The notes beneath the pieces are model-generated. The model was not told the DNA's origin. It saw only the letters and a list, made by a program, of their open reading frames with translations, and ran no database searches. The translations under genes were made by a program, and so were the position numbers. This document shows, one piece after another, positions 38,323 through 47,838 of a stretch of 64,000 nt of DNA (within the stretch, counting starts at the first letter, position 1; the number at the start of each line of letters is the position of its first letter). The DNA lies in the NCBI RefSeq assembly GCF_000745005.1, contig NZ_JQNB01000001.1:1178001-1242000 (forward strand), written 5' to 3'. Source of the DNA: Luteibacter sp. 9135. Lineage in GTDB: Bacteria > Pseudomonadota > Gammaproteobacteria > Xanthomonadales > Rhodanobacteraceae.

Positions 38323-39123
38323 TTAAGGCGACGTGGAGGCCTTCGGCGGCATGCGCTGCAGTAGCTCAGTGGCTAGCGCTTCGTAGTTCTCGTCGAAGTG
38401 GTGCGAGCCCGGCTTCTTGTATACGGTGACGAACGACGGCAGCTTCGGATCGGTGCAGCCGCTGTCGTCCGCGTCCTCGGTGCCGTAGTAGCAGGCCATC
38501 GGTGGCCGGCCGGCCAGCGCCAGGATGGGCGGGATGGCATCGGTATGCACCACGGGATTCAGCCACTGCAGAAAGTTGTGGGTGTGGGTGGTCCACCAGC
38601 CCTGCTGCATGTAGCCCTCGAGTTCGATCTCGAAATTCACGTCGCGGCTGGCCGACAGCAGCACCAGCTGGGCCAGCTTCGCCCGGTTGTCGGGGCGCAG
38701 ACGGCCGACGATGGTGGGCAATACGTCCGCGCCGAACGAATAGCCGATCAGCAGAACGCGCTGCTTGTTCCACTGTTTTGTGTAGCGGTCCAGCAGGCCG
38801 TCCAGGTCGTGGGCGGATTCATCCGGCGAGCGGTAACGCCAGAAGTACTTGAAGGTGCTGACCCCGGCCACGGGCAGGCCTCGACCGGTGAAGACCGCAC
38901 CCAGGCGCTGGTCCAGGTCCCACCAGCCGCCGTCACCGGAATAGATGACCACCAGCAGGTCTTCCTGTCCGGCCGGCGCCGCGGCCAGTGCCGGCAGCTC
39001 CACGGTGGATTTTTCCATCGATGCGTGGGTCCAGGGGTGCCAGGCCAGCAGGGCCAGCACGATGGCACCGGCCACGCACGACAGCACGATACGCAGCACG
39101 TTCCTCTTCTTTGGCGTGCTCAC
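38323..39123 (-). CDS. VirJ/AcvB-like serine hydrolase, probable lysyl-phosphatidylglycerol hydrolase
   Basis: A 266-residue periplasmic alpha/beta-hydrolase. GTG 39123 overlaps the mprF stop (GTGA). A signal anchor (IVLSCVAGAIVLALLAWHPW) is followed by LLVVIYSGDGGWWDLDQRLG, the hallmark start of the VirJ domain. The nucleophile elbow is IGYSFGADVLP, and GSHHFDENY near the end carries the catalytic histidine. CACYYGTEDADDSGC-like cysteines may form a disulphide. In Agrobacterium AcvB hydrolyses lysyl-PG made by LpiA/MprF, and lpiA-acvB is an operon; the same order here supports that role. The frame open further upstream lies inside mprF and is not coding. Confidence 0.85.
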   Translation of the reverse strand: MSTPKKRNVLRIVLSCVAGAIVLALLAWHPWTHASMEKSTVELPALAAAPAGQEDLLVVIYSGDGGWWDLDQRLGAVFTGRGLPVAGVSTFKYFWRYRSPDESAHDLDGLLDRYTKQWNKQRVLLIGYSFGADVLPTIVGRLRPDNRAKLAQLVLLSASRDVNFEIELEGYMQQGWWTTHTHNFLQWLNPVVHTDAIPPILALAGRPPMACYYGTEDADDSGCTDPKLPSFVTVYKKPGSHHFDENYEALATELLQRMPPKASTSP

Positions 39124-41702
39124 CGGCGCACCACGCCGCCCAGGCCGCCGGAGATGAGGCTGGCCACGTTGGCCAGCGCCAGGGGCAGCGCGATGCCGCC
39201 GGGTACCGCGATATAGCGCGGCTCCCACTCGGGATCGAACTTCTCCTTGTAGCGATGCAGGCCACGGAAGTTGTAGAAGCGCTCGCCGCGACCGAACACC
39301 ATGGCGCCGAAGCGGCTCCACAGGGGCGCGGTACGGCGGTTCTGCAGACCCGACAGGGGGGCCATGCCCAGGTTGAACCAGCGGTAGCCCTGGGCCTTGG
39401 ACCAGGACATCAGCTCGATAAACAGGAAATCCATGATGCCGGAGGGGCCCTCGGGAAGGTGGCGCATGAGGTCGACGGACGCTTCTTCCATCGACTCGGT
39501 AAGGAACATGTTGGCGAAGGCTACCGGCTGGTCGCCCTGCCACACCACGGCCATCGGCGTGCGGGATAGATAGCGTTCATCGAACAGGCCCAGCGAGAAG
39601 CGCTTCTCGCGTACCTTCTTGTCGCCCATCCAGACATCGGAGATGACCTTCAGGCGGGGCAGCAGCGCGGGCACGTCCTCCACGGGTACGATCTCCATGC
39701 GCAGGCCGTCACGTTGCAGCTTGTTGACCGTGCCGCGCAGCGTCTTCTTCGACTTGCCGTCCAGGTTGAAGGTCTCCAGGCGCACGCGGGCTTCCTCGCC
39801 GATCTTCAGCAGACTCATGCCCACGTCGAGGTAGAGGTCCAGGTCGGCCGGGCGTACCTGGTAGAACAGCGGCCAGCCGCCGGCGCGCTCGCATTCCTCA
39901 CGGAAGCTCCAGACCAGTTCGCGGCGGGCGTCCTCGTCGGTGCCCACGGGGTCGCCCATGGCCACCCAGCTGCGTCCTTCCACGTCGTACATGATGAAGG
40001 CACGGTCGTCCGGCGCAAAGCGCAGCATCTTGTCGCCGACCAGCGCCAGATGGGCCTGGGCGGAGTCGAACGACTTGACCAGGGGCAGCACGCGGGCCAG
40101 CTCGGCGTCGCCGGGGCGGGTGCGACGGGCGCGGGCCGGGCGGATCAGGTTGGCCAGGCCGAACAGCAAAAGTGCGGCCGTGGCGCCGACCAGCGCACGC
40201 AGCGCGCGCGGTGCGCCACCGTGATGGAAGCTGAACTCCCACCAGAGGTTGTTGCTGTATTCGACGTGCTTGAAGCTGAAGAACACCAGCCAGGTGGAGC
40301 AGGCCAGCACCGCACCGATGGCCAGCACCCAGCCCGGCGAGAAGCTGGCACGGAACAGCGAGGCCCGGCGATAGAAGTGCCGGTGGGCCGGTGCCAGGGC
40401 CAGGGCCAGCAGCGACAGCAGGGTGGCTTCCTCGTAGTCGATGCCCTTGAGCATGGACAGCACGGCGCCCAGCACCAGCAGCACCAGCGTCAGCACGTAG
40501 GCGGCGTCCAGCCGCCGTTGCAGGCCGCGGGCCAGGATCAGCAGCATCATGCCGACCACGCTCGAGAGGAAGTGCGATACCTCCACCAGCGGCAGCGGCA
40601 CGAAGCCGCGCAGGATCTCCATGCGGCCGGGGATGGCCAGCGTGGCGCCGGAGAACAGCAGCACCGCGCCGGCGACCAGGGTCAGGCCGGCGAAGAATGG
40701 CGGCAGCAGTCCGCTGAACCAGGGCGCGATCATGGCCGCATGGCGCAGCGCGCGGATCTCGCGCCAGATCACCAGCACGGTGGCCACGCCCAGCGGCAGC
40801 AGGTAATAGACGGCGCGGAACGCCGCCAGCGAGCCGAGGATGGGCGCTTCCAGTCCGTGGTTGCCGGTAGCGCCGAAGCCGGCAAGCATCACCGCCTCGA
40901 ACACGCCCAGGCCGCCGGGCACGTGGCTGATCAGGCCCGCCATCTGGGCGAGCACGAAGATAGCCAGGAAGTGGCCGAAGCCACCGGAGATCGCCTCCGG
41001 CATCAGCACGTAGAGCACGCCCGAGGCGAGGCCCCAGTCCAGCGCACCGATCAGGATCTGCCGGGCGGCCATGGCGGGCGTGGGCGTGGCGATCTCCCAG
41101 CGCCACAGGCGGATGGGCCGGCGCACGGTAAGCGACACCACGAACCACGCCAGCGGCACCAGCGACAGCACGATCGCCAGAGGAATCCGCAGGCCCGACA
41201 GGGGTACCTCGGGCGGAATCGGGACCGCCAACAGGGTGACGCCCGTGATCGCCGCCAGGCCCAGCCAGAAGCTGAGGGTGGTGTAGAGCACCACGCGGGC
41301 GATCTCGCCGGGGGTCAGCCCGGCCTGCACGTAGAAGCGGTAGCGGATGGACCCGGACACCAGCAGCGACATGCCCAGCGCATTGGAGAACGCATAGCTG
41401 ATGAAGGAGATCAGGCCGACCCGGGGGGCCGGCAGCCGCTTGCCCACGCTGGCCAGCCCGAACCAGTCGTACAGCGTCATCACGGCGAACCCGGCGCCGG
41501 TCAGCAGCATGGCAAGGGCGATATCGCTGTTGGGCAGCGCATGCACGTAGCCGCCGATCTGGCGATAGGTCACCTCGCTGGCCATGGCCTTGAGCGCCCA
41601 CAGCGCCAGGCATAGCAGCACGACAGACAGCAGGGGACCGCCCGCGCGACGGAACAGGGTGACGTAGAGCGCCGGCTTGCCGGCTAGCGGCTGGTCGTTC
41701 AT
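39120..41702 (-). CDS. mprF: Bifunctional lysyl-phosphatidylglycerol synthase/flippase MprF
   Basis: Adds lysine from lysyl-tRNA to phosphatidylglycerol and moves the product across the inner membrane, lowering surface negative charge and raising resistance to cationic peptides. ATG 41702 (GGAG seven bases upstream) gives 860 residues. Roughly the first 540 residues hold about fourteen membrane helices with the flippase core (GSIRYRFYVQAGLTPGEIAR, HVPGGLGVFEAVMLAGFGAT). The C-terminal cytosolic synthase follows, with FAPDDRAFIMYDVEGRSWVA, LMRHLPEGPSGIMDFLFIEL and LGMAPLSGL. It is translationally coupled to the VirJ-like gene. Alanyl specificity cannot be excluded from sequence. Confidence 0.94.
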   Translation of the reverse strand: MNDQPLAGKPALYVTLFRRAGGPLLSVVLLCLALWALKAMASEVTYRQIGGYVHALPNSDIALAMLLTGAGFAVMTLYDWFGLASVGKRLPAPRVGLISFISYAFSNALGMSLLVSGSIRYRFYVQAGLTPGEIARVVLYTTLSFWLGLAAITGVTLLAVPIPPEVPLSGLRIPLAIVLSLVPLAWFVVSLTVRRPIRLWRWEIATPTPAMAARQILIGALDWGLASGVLYVLMPEAISGGFGHFLAIFVLAQMAGLISHVPGGLGVFEAVMLAGFGATGNHGLEAPILGSLAAFRAVYYLLPLGVATVLVIWREIRALRHAAMIAPWFSGLLPPFFAGLTLVAGAVLLFSGATLAIPGRMEILRGFVPLPLVEVSHFLSSVVGMMLLILARGLQRRLDAAYVLTLVLLVLGAVLSMLKGIDYEEATLLSLLALALAPAHRHFYRRASLFRASFSPGWVLAIGAVLACSTWLVFFSFKHVEYSNNLWWEFSFHHGGAPRALRALVGATAALLLFGLANLIRPARARRTRPGDAELARVLPLVKSFDSAQAHLALVGDKMLRFAPDDRAFIMYDVEGRSWVAMGDPVGTDEDARRELVWSFREECERAGGWPLFYQVRPADLDLYLDVGMSLLKIGEEARVRLETFNLDGKSKKTLRGTVNKLQRDGLRMEIVPVEDVPALLPRLKVISDVWMGDKKVREKRFSLGLFDERYLSRTPMAVVWQGDQPVAFANMFLTESMEEASVDLMRHLPEGPSGIMDFLFIELMSWSKAQGYRWFNLGMAPLSGLQNRRTAPLWSRFGAMVFGRGERFYNFRGLHRYKEKFDPEWEPRYIAVPGGIALPLALANVASLISGGLGGVVRR

Positions 41703-41948
41703 CGGGAGCTCCGCCCTTGTTTCTTCTCCCACAGTGCCGTGGCTCCCACAGATATGAATCGTAAGGCCGGGTAGGGTGCCACAAGGCACGTTCGCGCGGC
41801 AGATCGGCTTTTCCTACGGGGTCACGATAGCCGACATCGGGGGCCAAAGCTCGATCTAAGCTTCGGGAAAGCCTCACGTAAGCCCACCTGCTTACCCTCG
41901 TGGCCGAACCCGGGCGTATCGACGACCGGCATTTTCCTGCGAGGCGTC

Positions 41949-43910
41949 ATGACTCCTGTTTCGTCGGCCCCCGGTGCGCTCCGCCAGCGCTTCCGGCCGT
42001 TGGTCTGGTTCGGCATCCTGTTCGTCGGCGTGGCGTTCCTCGTCCGTCTCATCCTGCTGATCAAGACGGGACACGAGATACCGCCCAGCCCGGGCAAGTG
42101 GCTCTACCTCTTCCTGGTCGGCTTCGGCTACGACGTGGTGGAGTACGTCTATTTCGCGTGGCCGATGCTGCTGGTGCTCTGGCTGCTGCCCCGGCGTGCC
42201 TACGTGTCCCGCTGGGGCCACCGCATCTTCCTCGGTTTCTGTTTCATTCTCTCTTTCGTCGTGCTTTATCTCGGCGCGGCGGAGCTGGTGTTCTGGGGCG
42301 AGTTCAGCGCGCGCTTCAACTTCATCGCCGTGGATTACCTTGTCTACACCCACGAGGTGGTCGGCAACATTCGCGAGTCGTATCCGATCGTCACCTGGTC
42401 GCTGCTGCTGCTGGCGGCGACCATCGCCGTGGTGTTCTTCAGCCGGCGCATGCTCGCCGCGCGTGACGACGGCTCGCGTTTCGGTGCCCGCAGCCTCGTG
42501 GTGGCGGTGTGGCTGGTGCTCACCGTGGTGGTCAGCTTCGCCGTCGACGGCACCATGAAGGATCGCTCGGACAACAACTACGTGAACGAACTGGCTGGCA
42601 ACGGCCCCTACCAGTTCGTGGCGGCGTTCCGCGAAAACGAGCTGGATTATGCGAAGTACTACCCGACCCTGCCGGACACGGCCATGTTCGCCAACCTGCG
42701 CAAGCAGCTGACGACGCCGGACGCCACGTTCGCCAGCGACGATCCGATGGACATCACGCGGCGCATCGCCGGCGACGGTACGGAGCAGAAGCTCAACGTG
42801 GTGCTGATCAGCGTCGAAAGCCTGTCGGGCGATTACGTCGAGGGCCTGGATGTCAGCAAGCACAAGCACCTGACCCCCAACCTCGACGCCCTGGCGTCGA
42901 AAAGCCTGTTCTTCAGCCAGCTGTATGCCAACGGCACGCGCACGGTGCGCGGGCTGGAAGCGCTGGCGCTCTCGGTCCCGCCGACGCCCGGCGAGTCCAT
43001 CGTCAAGCGCCCGGACGACGAGAACCTCTGGTCGCTGGCCGACGTGTTCAATGGCAAGGGCTATACCTCCGAGTTCCTGTACGGCGGTTACGGCTACTTC
43101 GACAACATGAACCATTTCTTCGCCAGCAACGGCTACACGGCGGTGGACCGCAACGCCATCGACAGCAAGGACATCCATACCGAGAACGTCTGGGGCGTGG
43201 CCGACGAGGACCTGTTCACGCTGGTGATCAAGCGCATGGACGCCTCCTACGCGAAGGGCAAGCCGTACTTCGGGCACGTGATGACCACGTCCAACCATCG
43301 CCCGTTCACCTTCCCCGAAGGACGCGTGGCGTTGCCGCAGGGCCGTCGCACGGCGGCGGTGGCCTATACCGACTGGGCGCTGGGCGATTTCCTGAAACGC
43401 GCGGCGACCAAGCCATGGTTCAAGGACACCGTGTTCGTCATCACCGCGGACCATTGCGCCACCAGCGCCGGCAAGACCAGCCTGCCCGTGGATCGTTACC
43501 ACATCCCGCTGTACATCTATTCTCCCGCGCACATCGCGCCGGGACGCGTGGATCGCCTGATGAGCCAGATCGACATCCCGCCGACCGTGCTGGGCCTGCT
43601 GCATTTCAGCTATACGTCGCGCTTCTACGGCTACGACCTGTTCAAGCTGGAGCCCGGGCGCGAGCGTGCCTTCATCAGCACCTACCAGGAGCTGGGCTAC
43701 CTGCGCGGTGACACGCTGACCTCGCTGGTGCCGCGCCAGCCGGTGAAGCAGATGCTGCCGCAACGCGATACGGGCGATGCCACGCCCGTCACGTCTGTCA
43801 ACCAGGCCGATGCGGACGCCGCGATCACCTATTACCAGTCGGCGGCCTACCTGTTCACCAAGGGCCTGATGAAGCACGGCGCGCCGCACCAGACGGCGGC
43901 CACGCCTTAG
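41949..43910 (+). CDS. LTA-synthase/OpgB-like membrane sulfatase-fold phosphotransferase
   Basis: A 653-residue inner-membrane enzyme. Five hydrophobic segments occupy about residues 17-195. A periplasmic sulfatase-fold domain follows, with metal ligand Glu290 in VLISVES, probable nucleophile Thr332 in NGTRTVRGLE, HVMTTSNHRPF near 440 and ITADHCA near 497. The group includes LtaS, OpgB/MdoB (glycerophosphate transfer to glucans) and Gram-negative phosphoethanolamine-type relatives, so the donor and acceptor are not settled. Transfer of a lipid head group to an envelope glycan is most likely. It is divergent from mprF, which could mean shared envelope-stress control. Confidence 0.85.
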   Translation: MTPVSSAPGALRQRFRPLVWFGILFVGVAFLVRLILLIKTGHEIPPSPGKWLYLFLVGFGYDVVEYVYFAWPMLLVLWLLPRRAYVSRWGHRIFLGFCFILSFVVLYLGAAELVFWGEFSARFNFIAVDYLVYTHEVVGNIRESYPIVTWSLLLLAATIAVVFFSRRMLAARDDGSRFGARSLVVAVWLVLTVVVSFAVDGTMKDRSDNNYVNELAGNGPYQFVAAFRENELDYAKYYPTLPDTAMFANLRKQLTTPDATFASDDPMDITRRIAGDGTEQKLNVVLISVESLSGDYVEGLDVSKHKHLTPNLDALASKSLFFSQLYANGTRTVRGLEALALSVPPTPGESIVKRPDDENLWSLADVFNGKGYTSEFLYGGYGYFDNMNHFFASNGYTAVDRNAIDSKDIHTENVWGVADEDLFTLVIKRMDASYAKGKPYFGHVMTTSNHRPFTFPEGRVALPQGRRTAAVAYTDWALGDFLKRAATKPWFKDTVFVITADHCATSAGKTSLPVDRYHIPLYIYSPAHIAPGRVDRLMSQIDIPPTVLGLLHFSYTSRFYGYDLFKLEPGRERAFISTYQELGYLRGDTLTSLVPRQPVKQMLPQRDTGDATPVTSVNQADADAAITYYQSAAYLFTKGLMKHGAPHQTAATP

Positions 43911-43928
43911 CCAGGCCACGCCGCGCTA

Positions 43929-43973
43929 CGGCAGGCATGCCGTGGGTCGTCACGACCCACGGCATGCCTGCCG
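43929..43973. terminator. Bidirectional terminator, 22-bp perfect inverted repeat
   Basis: Arms 43929-43950 and 43952-43973 are perfect complements around a single base. The stem lies between the converging sulfatase-like and pirin genes. The T-run is missing, but the length and position suit a shared transcription end. The core of each arm includes GGCATGCC, itself palindromic. Confidence 0.75.
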
Positions 43974-43979
43974 AGCCGG

Positions 43980-44681
43980 TTACGCCGCGGTATCGACCAG
44001 CACCAGCTCCGCATCCGTCGTTGCCGTGATGCTCAGCCGCGTCTCGTCGCGGATCGCCGCGCCGTCGCCCTTGTCCAGCACCTGCCCGTTGACCTGTACC
44101 GAACCGAAGGCCGGCACCATGTACGCATAGCGGCCTTCGCCCAGGGCGTACTCGATGGTCTCACCCGCCTTGACGCTGGCGCCGAGCACGCGGGCATCGG
44201 TGCGGATCGGCAAGGCGTCGCTGTCGCCCGGCATGCCGCTGGCCAGCGTGATGAACTGGCCCGAGCGCTCTCCCTTCGGGAACGGACGAGTGCCCCAGGA
44301 CGGTGCCTTGCGCTCGCCGTCGGGAATGATCCAGATCTGGAAGATGCGCGTTGTCTCGTTTTCCGCGTTGTATTCCGCGTGGCGGATGCCGGTGCCAGCG
44401 CTCATCACCTGCACGTCGCCCGCTTCGGTGCGGCCCTTGTTACCCAGGCTGTCCTCATGGGTGATGGCGCCTTCACGCACGTAGGTGATGATTTCCATGT
44501 CCGAATGCGGGTGCGCCGGAAAACCCGTGCCCGCGGCGATGGTGTCGTCGTTCCAGACGCGAAGCGCACCCCAGCCCATGCGTGCCTCGTCGCGGTAGGA
44601 CGCGAACGAGAAGTGATGCTTCGCGTCGAGCCAGCCGTGGTTCGCGCCACCGAGTGTGGCAAAGCGGCGAATGTCGATCAT
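43980..44681 (-). CDS. Pirin-family protein (YhhW type)
   Basis: A 233-residue bicupin. ATG 44681 gives MIDIRRFATLGGANHGWLDA, the family N-terminus. Metal ligands of the first cupin are in GFPAHPHSDMEIITYV (two histidines) and GTGIRHAEYNAE (His and Glu). FQIWIIPDGERKAPSWGTR continues the pirin signature. YhhW of E. coli and relatives act as quercetin 2,3-dioxygenases in vitro; the natural role is unclear. It is convergent with the sulfatase-like gene and divergent from the LLM oxidoreductase gene. Confidence 0.92.
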   Translation of the reverse strand: MIDIRRFATLGGANHGWLDAKHHFSFASYRDEARMGWGALRVWNDDTIAAGTGFPAHPHSDMEIITYVREGAITHEDSLGNKGRTEAGDVQVMSAGTGIRHAEYNAENETTRIFQIWIIPDGERKAPSWGTRPFPKGERSGQFITLASGMPGDSDALPIRTDARVLGASVKAGETIEYALGEGRYAYMVPAFGSVQVNGQVLDKGDGAAIRDETRLSITATTDAELVLVDTAA

Positions 44682-44873
44682 GTCGTGCTCCCCCGGCAAT
44701 ACCGGACTGGATGAGTGGATGGGTGCATTTTCCTCCTCCGCGCGCGCCACGGCGCATCGCTGGCCGAAACGGACTGTTTCCGTGGCGAGCCCGTGGGTTG
44801 CAATCCGGGCGTCCGCCGCCCATCTGGAATCATCGGCGGTTCGTCCGCCCCCTTATTGTCGAGGTGTGCTCGG

Positions 44874-45881
44874 ATGATTCCGTTTTCGGTACTGGACCTT
44901 TCCCCCGTAGCGCGTGGTTCCACGCCGGGCGACTCGTTGCGCCACTCGCGCGACCTGGCCCGGCACGCGGAGTCGCTGGGCTTCCACCGTTACTGGCTGG
45001 CCGAGCACCACAACATGACCGGTATCGCCAGTGCGGCGACGGCCGTGGTGATCGGCTATATCGCCGAGGGCACGCACAGCATCCGCGTGGGCTCGGGTGG
45101 CATCATGCTGCCCAACCACTCACCGCTGGTGATCGCCGAGCAGTTCGGCACGCTGGCGTCGCTCTATCCGGGGCGGATCGACCTGGGCCTGGGCCGTGCA
45201 CCCGGCACCGACCAGGGCACGGCACGCGCGCTGCGCCGCTCGATGGGCCCCAGTGACGACCGCTTCCCCGACGATGTGCAGGAACTGCAGATGTACCTCG
45301 GCCCGCAGCGGCCCGGGCAGACCGTGCGCGCCGTGCCCGGCATGGATACCAACGTGCCGCTGTGGCTGCTGGGCTCCAGCCTGTTCAGTGCCCAGCTGGC
45401 GGCGCACCTGGGGTTGCCCTTCGCCTTCGCCTCGCACTTCGCGCCGGACATGATGATGAAGGCGCTGGAGGTGTACCGGCACATGTTCCGGCCGTCCGAG
45501 GTGCTGGACAAACCTTACGCCGCGCTTGGCATCAACGTGGTCGCCGCGGATACGGACGCGGAGGCCCGCCGCCTGTTCACCTCGCAGCAGCAGGCGTTCT
45601 GGAACCTGCGTCGCGGCGCGCCGGGGCAGCTGCCGCCGCCGGTGAACTCGATGGACGGCGTGTGGACGTCCATGGAGAAGGCCCAGGTGGACCACGCGCT
45701 GTCCTGTGCCGTGGTCGGCTCGCCGGACACCGTGCGTGACGGCCTGGCCGCGTTCATCGCGCGCACGGGCGCCGACGAGCTGATCATCACCGCGCAGGTC
45801 TTCGATCACGAGGCGCGCAAGCGTTCGTACACCCTCGTGGCCGAGCAACGCGACGCCCTGGCCGAACGCGCCGCGGCCTGA
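44874..45881 (+). CDS. LLM-class flavin-dependent oxidoreductase (YhbW-like)
   Basis: A 335-residue luciferase-like monooxygenase starting at ATG 44874, [20 protein letters not shown]. Family features are [20 protein letters not shown] near 40, [20 protein letters not shown] near 75 and [17 protein letters not shown] near 100. The single-component YhbW/MsnO8 group uses reduced FMN; the physiological substrate is unknown. The PIN-domain gene starts five bases after its stop, so they are co-transcribed. Confidence 0.92.
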   Translation: MIPFSVLDLSPVARGSTPGDSLRHSRDLARHAESLGFHRYWLAEHHNMTGIASAATAVVIGYIAEGTHSIRVGSGGIMLPNHSPLVIAEQFGTLASLYPGRIDLGLGRAPGTDQGTARALRRSMGPSDDRFPDDVQELQMYLGPQRPGQTVRAVPGMDTNVPLWLLGSSLFSAQLAAHLGLPFAFASHFAPDMMMKALEVYRHMFRPSEVLDKPYAALGINVVAADTDAEARRLFTSQQQAFWNLRRGAPGQLPPPVNSMDGVWTSMEKAQVDHALSCAVVGSPDTVRDGLAAFIARTGADELIITAQVFDHEARKRSYTLVAEQRDALAERAAA

Positions 45882-45885
45882 GCGC

Positions 45886-46338
45886 GTGCGCATCGTGCTC
45901 GACACCAATGTGTGCCTGGATGCGTTCGTCTTTGCCGACCCGAGCGCGGCGGCGCTGGTCGAGGCCATGGCGTCGGGGACGCTGCACGCCGTGACGCGTC
46001 CGGATTGCCGGGACGAGTGGCTGAAGGTGCTCGACTACCCTGCGTTGAAGCTGGATCCGCCGCGCCGGGCGGCCGCCGTGGCCGCCTTCGATCGCCTGGT
46101 CATGCTGTTGCCGCATGAGGCCACTGCCACGAGGCTTCCGCGCTGCCGTGACCCGGACGACCAGAAGTTCCTGGAGCTGGCGTCGACCGCTGGCGCGGGC
46201 CTCCTGTTCTCGCGCGATGCGGAAGTGCTGAAGCTGGCACGACGCGCCGCGCGCGACAGCGGGTTCCGGATCCTGCGTCCGCAAGACTGGTCGCCGGAAC
46301 CCCTGCCTTGCCTTAGTCCCGCGGAACCAGCGCGATGA
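45886..46338 (+). CDS. PIN-domain putative ribonuclease (COG1569 type)
   Basis: A 150-residue PIN protein from GTG 45886, MRIVLDTNVCLDAFVFAD. The acidic metal-site residues are visible: Asp6 in VLDTNV, Glu44 in DEWLKVL, Asp89/Asp92 in CRDPDDQKFLELA and Asp111 in LLFSRDAEVL. The group is annotated as a putative toxin of toxin-antitoxin pairs, but no antitoxin gene is next to it; the upstream partner is an oxidoreductase. Its last 26 bases overlap the 3' end of the opposite-strand gene. Confidence 0.85.
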   Translation: MRIVLDTNVCLDAFVFADPSAAALVEAMASGTLHAVTRPDCRDEWLKVLDYPALKLDPPRRAAAVAAFDRLVMLLPHEATATRLPRCRDPDDQKFLELASTAGAGLLFSRDAEVLKLARRAARDSGFRILRPQDWSPEPLPCLSPAEPAR

Positions 46339-46960
46339 GGTTGCGCAGGCTGTAGTAGTGGTCGTGCCGTGGCCAGTCCACGGAGGCGATGGCCTTGTGC
46401 CCCGCGGCCCACGGCTCGTTGTCCAGCAGCACCTCGATCTTGCTGCTGCCGTCGCCCACGTTGCCGTAGAACACGCGGATCCAGTGCACGTCGTCGGTCA
46501 GCGGGGCCGTGGCGATCGCGGCCTCCAGTGCGGAGAAGCCTTCCTCGGGAATCTCTACCGGTGCGTCTTTCTCGCCGCGCACCGTGAAATCGCCCACGTA
46601 GAGGGTAAAGCGCTGCGTTCCGGCGGACACTTCGCGCACGTCCAGCTTGTCCTTGTCCACGGTGTGCCAGCAGGCCGCCAGCACGACGTAGAAATCGTTG
46701 CGCGCGAAGCTGTCCAGCGCGTCGCGGCAACCGGCCTTGCCGCCGCCGTTGCCACCGAAGCTTTCCTCGATGGTGCGTTCCTCGTCGAGGACGATATCGA
46801 TGTCCAGGCGGCCCATGCCGCCCTCCTTGCCCTCGTGCCAGATGCCGCGCAGCGCCGGGTAATCGTCGCCTTCGGTAAGCAGCCAGTCCTCGTCGGGCTC
46901 GAGCGGGATCGCGTGTTCGGCAAAAAGGTCGATCAGGTGGTTCTGGATAAGTCGGTCCAT
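46313..46960 (-). CDS. Conserved hypothetical protein, DUF6348-like
   Basis: A 215-residue soluble acidic protein, MDRLIQNHLIDLFAEHAIPL. It has a central FYVVLAACWHTVDKDKLDV and a C-terminal VHWIRVFYGNVGDGSSKIEV followed by LLDNEPWAAGHKAIASVDWP. I associate this pattern with DUF6348, without certainty. No enzyme motif was seen. Its 3' end overlaps the convergent PIN gene, and the DUF72 gene ends close to its start region on the same strand. Confidence 0.7.
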   Translation of the reverse strand: MDRLIQNHLIDLFAEHAIPLEPDEDWLLTEGDDYPALRGIWHEGKEGGMGRLDIDIVLDEERTIEESFGGNGGGKAGCRDALDSFARNDFYVVLAACWHTVDKDKLDVREVSAGTQRFTLYVGDFTVRGEKDAPVEIPEEGFSALEAAIATAPLTDDVHWIRVFYGNVGDGSSKIEVLLDNEPWAAGHKAIASVDWPRHDHYYSLRNLIALVPRD

Positions 46961-46987
46961 GGGTCGTCCGGTGGGGGAATGGGAGGA

Positions 46988-47818
46988 TTATGCGTCTTCG
47001 ACGCGCTTGCCGAGTGCGACAGCCGCAGCGGGGTTGCGTTCCTTCGCGGCGGAAATGAAATACACGAACACGTCGCGGCCTGGGCCGGGCGCCAGCGCCT
47101 CGCACACGTGTGGCAGGTCGGTCGGATCGCCGCCGGCTTGCCAGTCGCTCGCATGCGACGCCCATGCCTTCAGCTCCCTGGCGGGATAGCCGTTCGTCTC
47201 CTTCGCCCGGCTGCGCATCAGACGCGCGTACACGAAGGGCCCCGTGAGGTCGGCGAACGACGGATGGTCGGGCGAGTCGGTGAACACGGTGGCGACACCG
47301 CGCTGGCGCGCCAGGGCCAGCCAGGCCGGGTCCATGAAGCTGTCGTGGCGCACTTCCACGGCATGGCGCAGGGCCAGGCCGCCGTGGCGGTCGGGCAGGA
47401 GGTCGAGGAAGGCGGTCATGTCGTCGGGATCGAAACGCCGCGTCGGCAGGAACTGCCAGAGCACGGGGCCCAGTCGATCGCCCAGGCCCACCGCACCGTC
47501 GAGGAACCGGCCGATGCGCTCGCCGGTGCCCGCCAGCGCGCGGCTCTGCACGATGTGCCGCGGCGCCTTCACCGAGAAGACGAACCCGTCAGGGGTCTCC
47601 GCCGCCCAGCGACGGTAGATATCGATCCCGGGCGAGCGGTAGTAGGTGCCGTTGATCTCGATGGTGGACACCTGCCGACTGGCGTACTCCAACTCGCGCT
47701 TTTGCACCAGGTCGTCGGGATAGAACAGCCCGCGCCAGGGCACGTAGGTCCAGCCGCCCATGCCCGTGCGGACATGGCCGGAGGCCCGCGGCGTCGCGGG
47801 GGAACGTCGGGTCGCCAT
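46988..47818 (-). CDS. DUF72 (YecE-like) protein
   Basis: A 276-residue TIM-barrel-like protein. ATG 47818 is chosen because GGAGG lies eight bases upstream; the longer open frame crosses the next gene. Signatures are VRTGMGGWTYVPWRGLFYP, ASRQVSTIEINGTYY, FVFSVKAPRHIVQSRAL, LWQFLPTRRF and VFVYFISAAKERNPAAA. The biochemical function of DUF72 is not established. It follows the glycine-zipper gene by 20 bases and may be co-transcribed with it. Confidence 0.92.
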   Translation of the reverse strand: MATRRSPATPRASGHVRTGMGGWTYVPWRGLFYPDDLVQKRELEYASRQVSTIEINGTYYRSPGIDIYRRWAAETPDGFVFSVKAPRHIVQSRALAGTGERIGRFLDGAVGLGDRLGPVLWQFLPTRRFDPDDMTAFLDLLPDRHGGLALRHAVEVRHDSFMDPAWLALARQRGVATVFTDSPDHPSFADLTGPFVYARLMRSRAKETNGYPARELKAWASHASDWQAGGDPTDLPHVCEALAPGPGRDVFVYFISAAKERNPAAAVALGKRVEDA

Positions 47819-47838
47819 GGTCGGAGCCTCCGGGAGGG

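Noticed and set aside
38310..38330. CGCCTT/AAGGCG hairpin at the end of the VirJ-like gene as a terminator
   Set aside because: It includes the stop codon, has only a 6-bp stem and no T-run in the direction of transcription.
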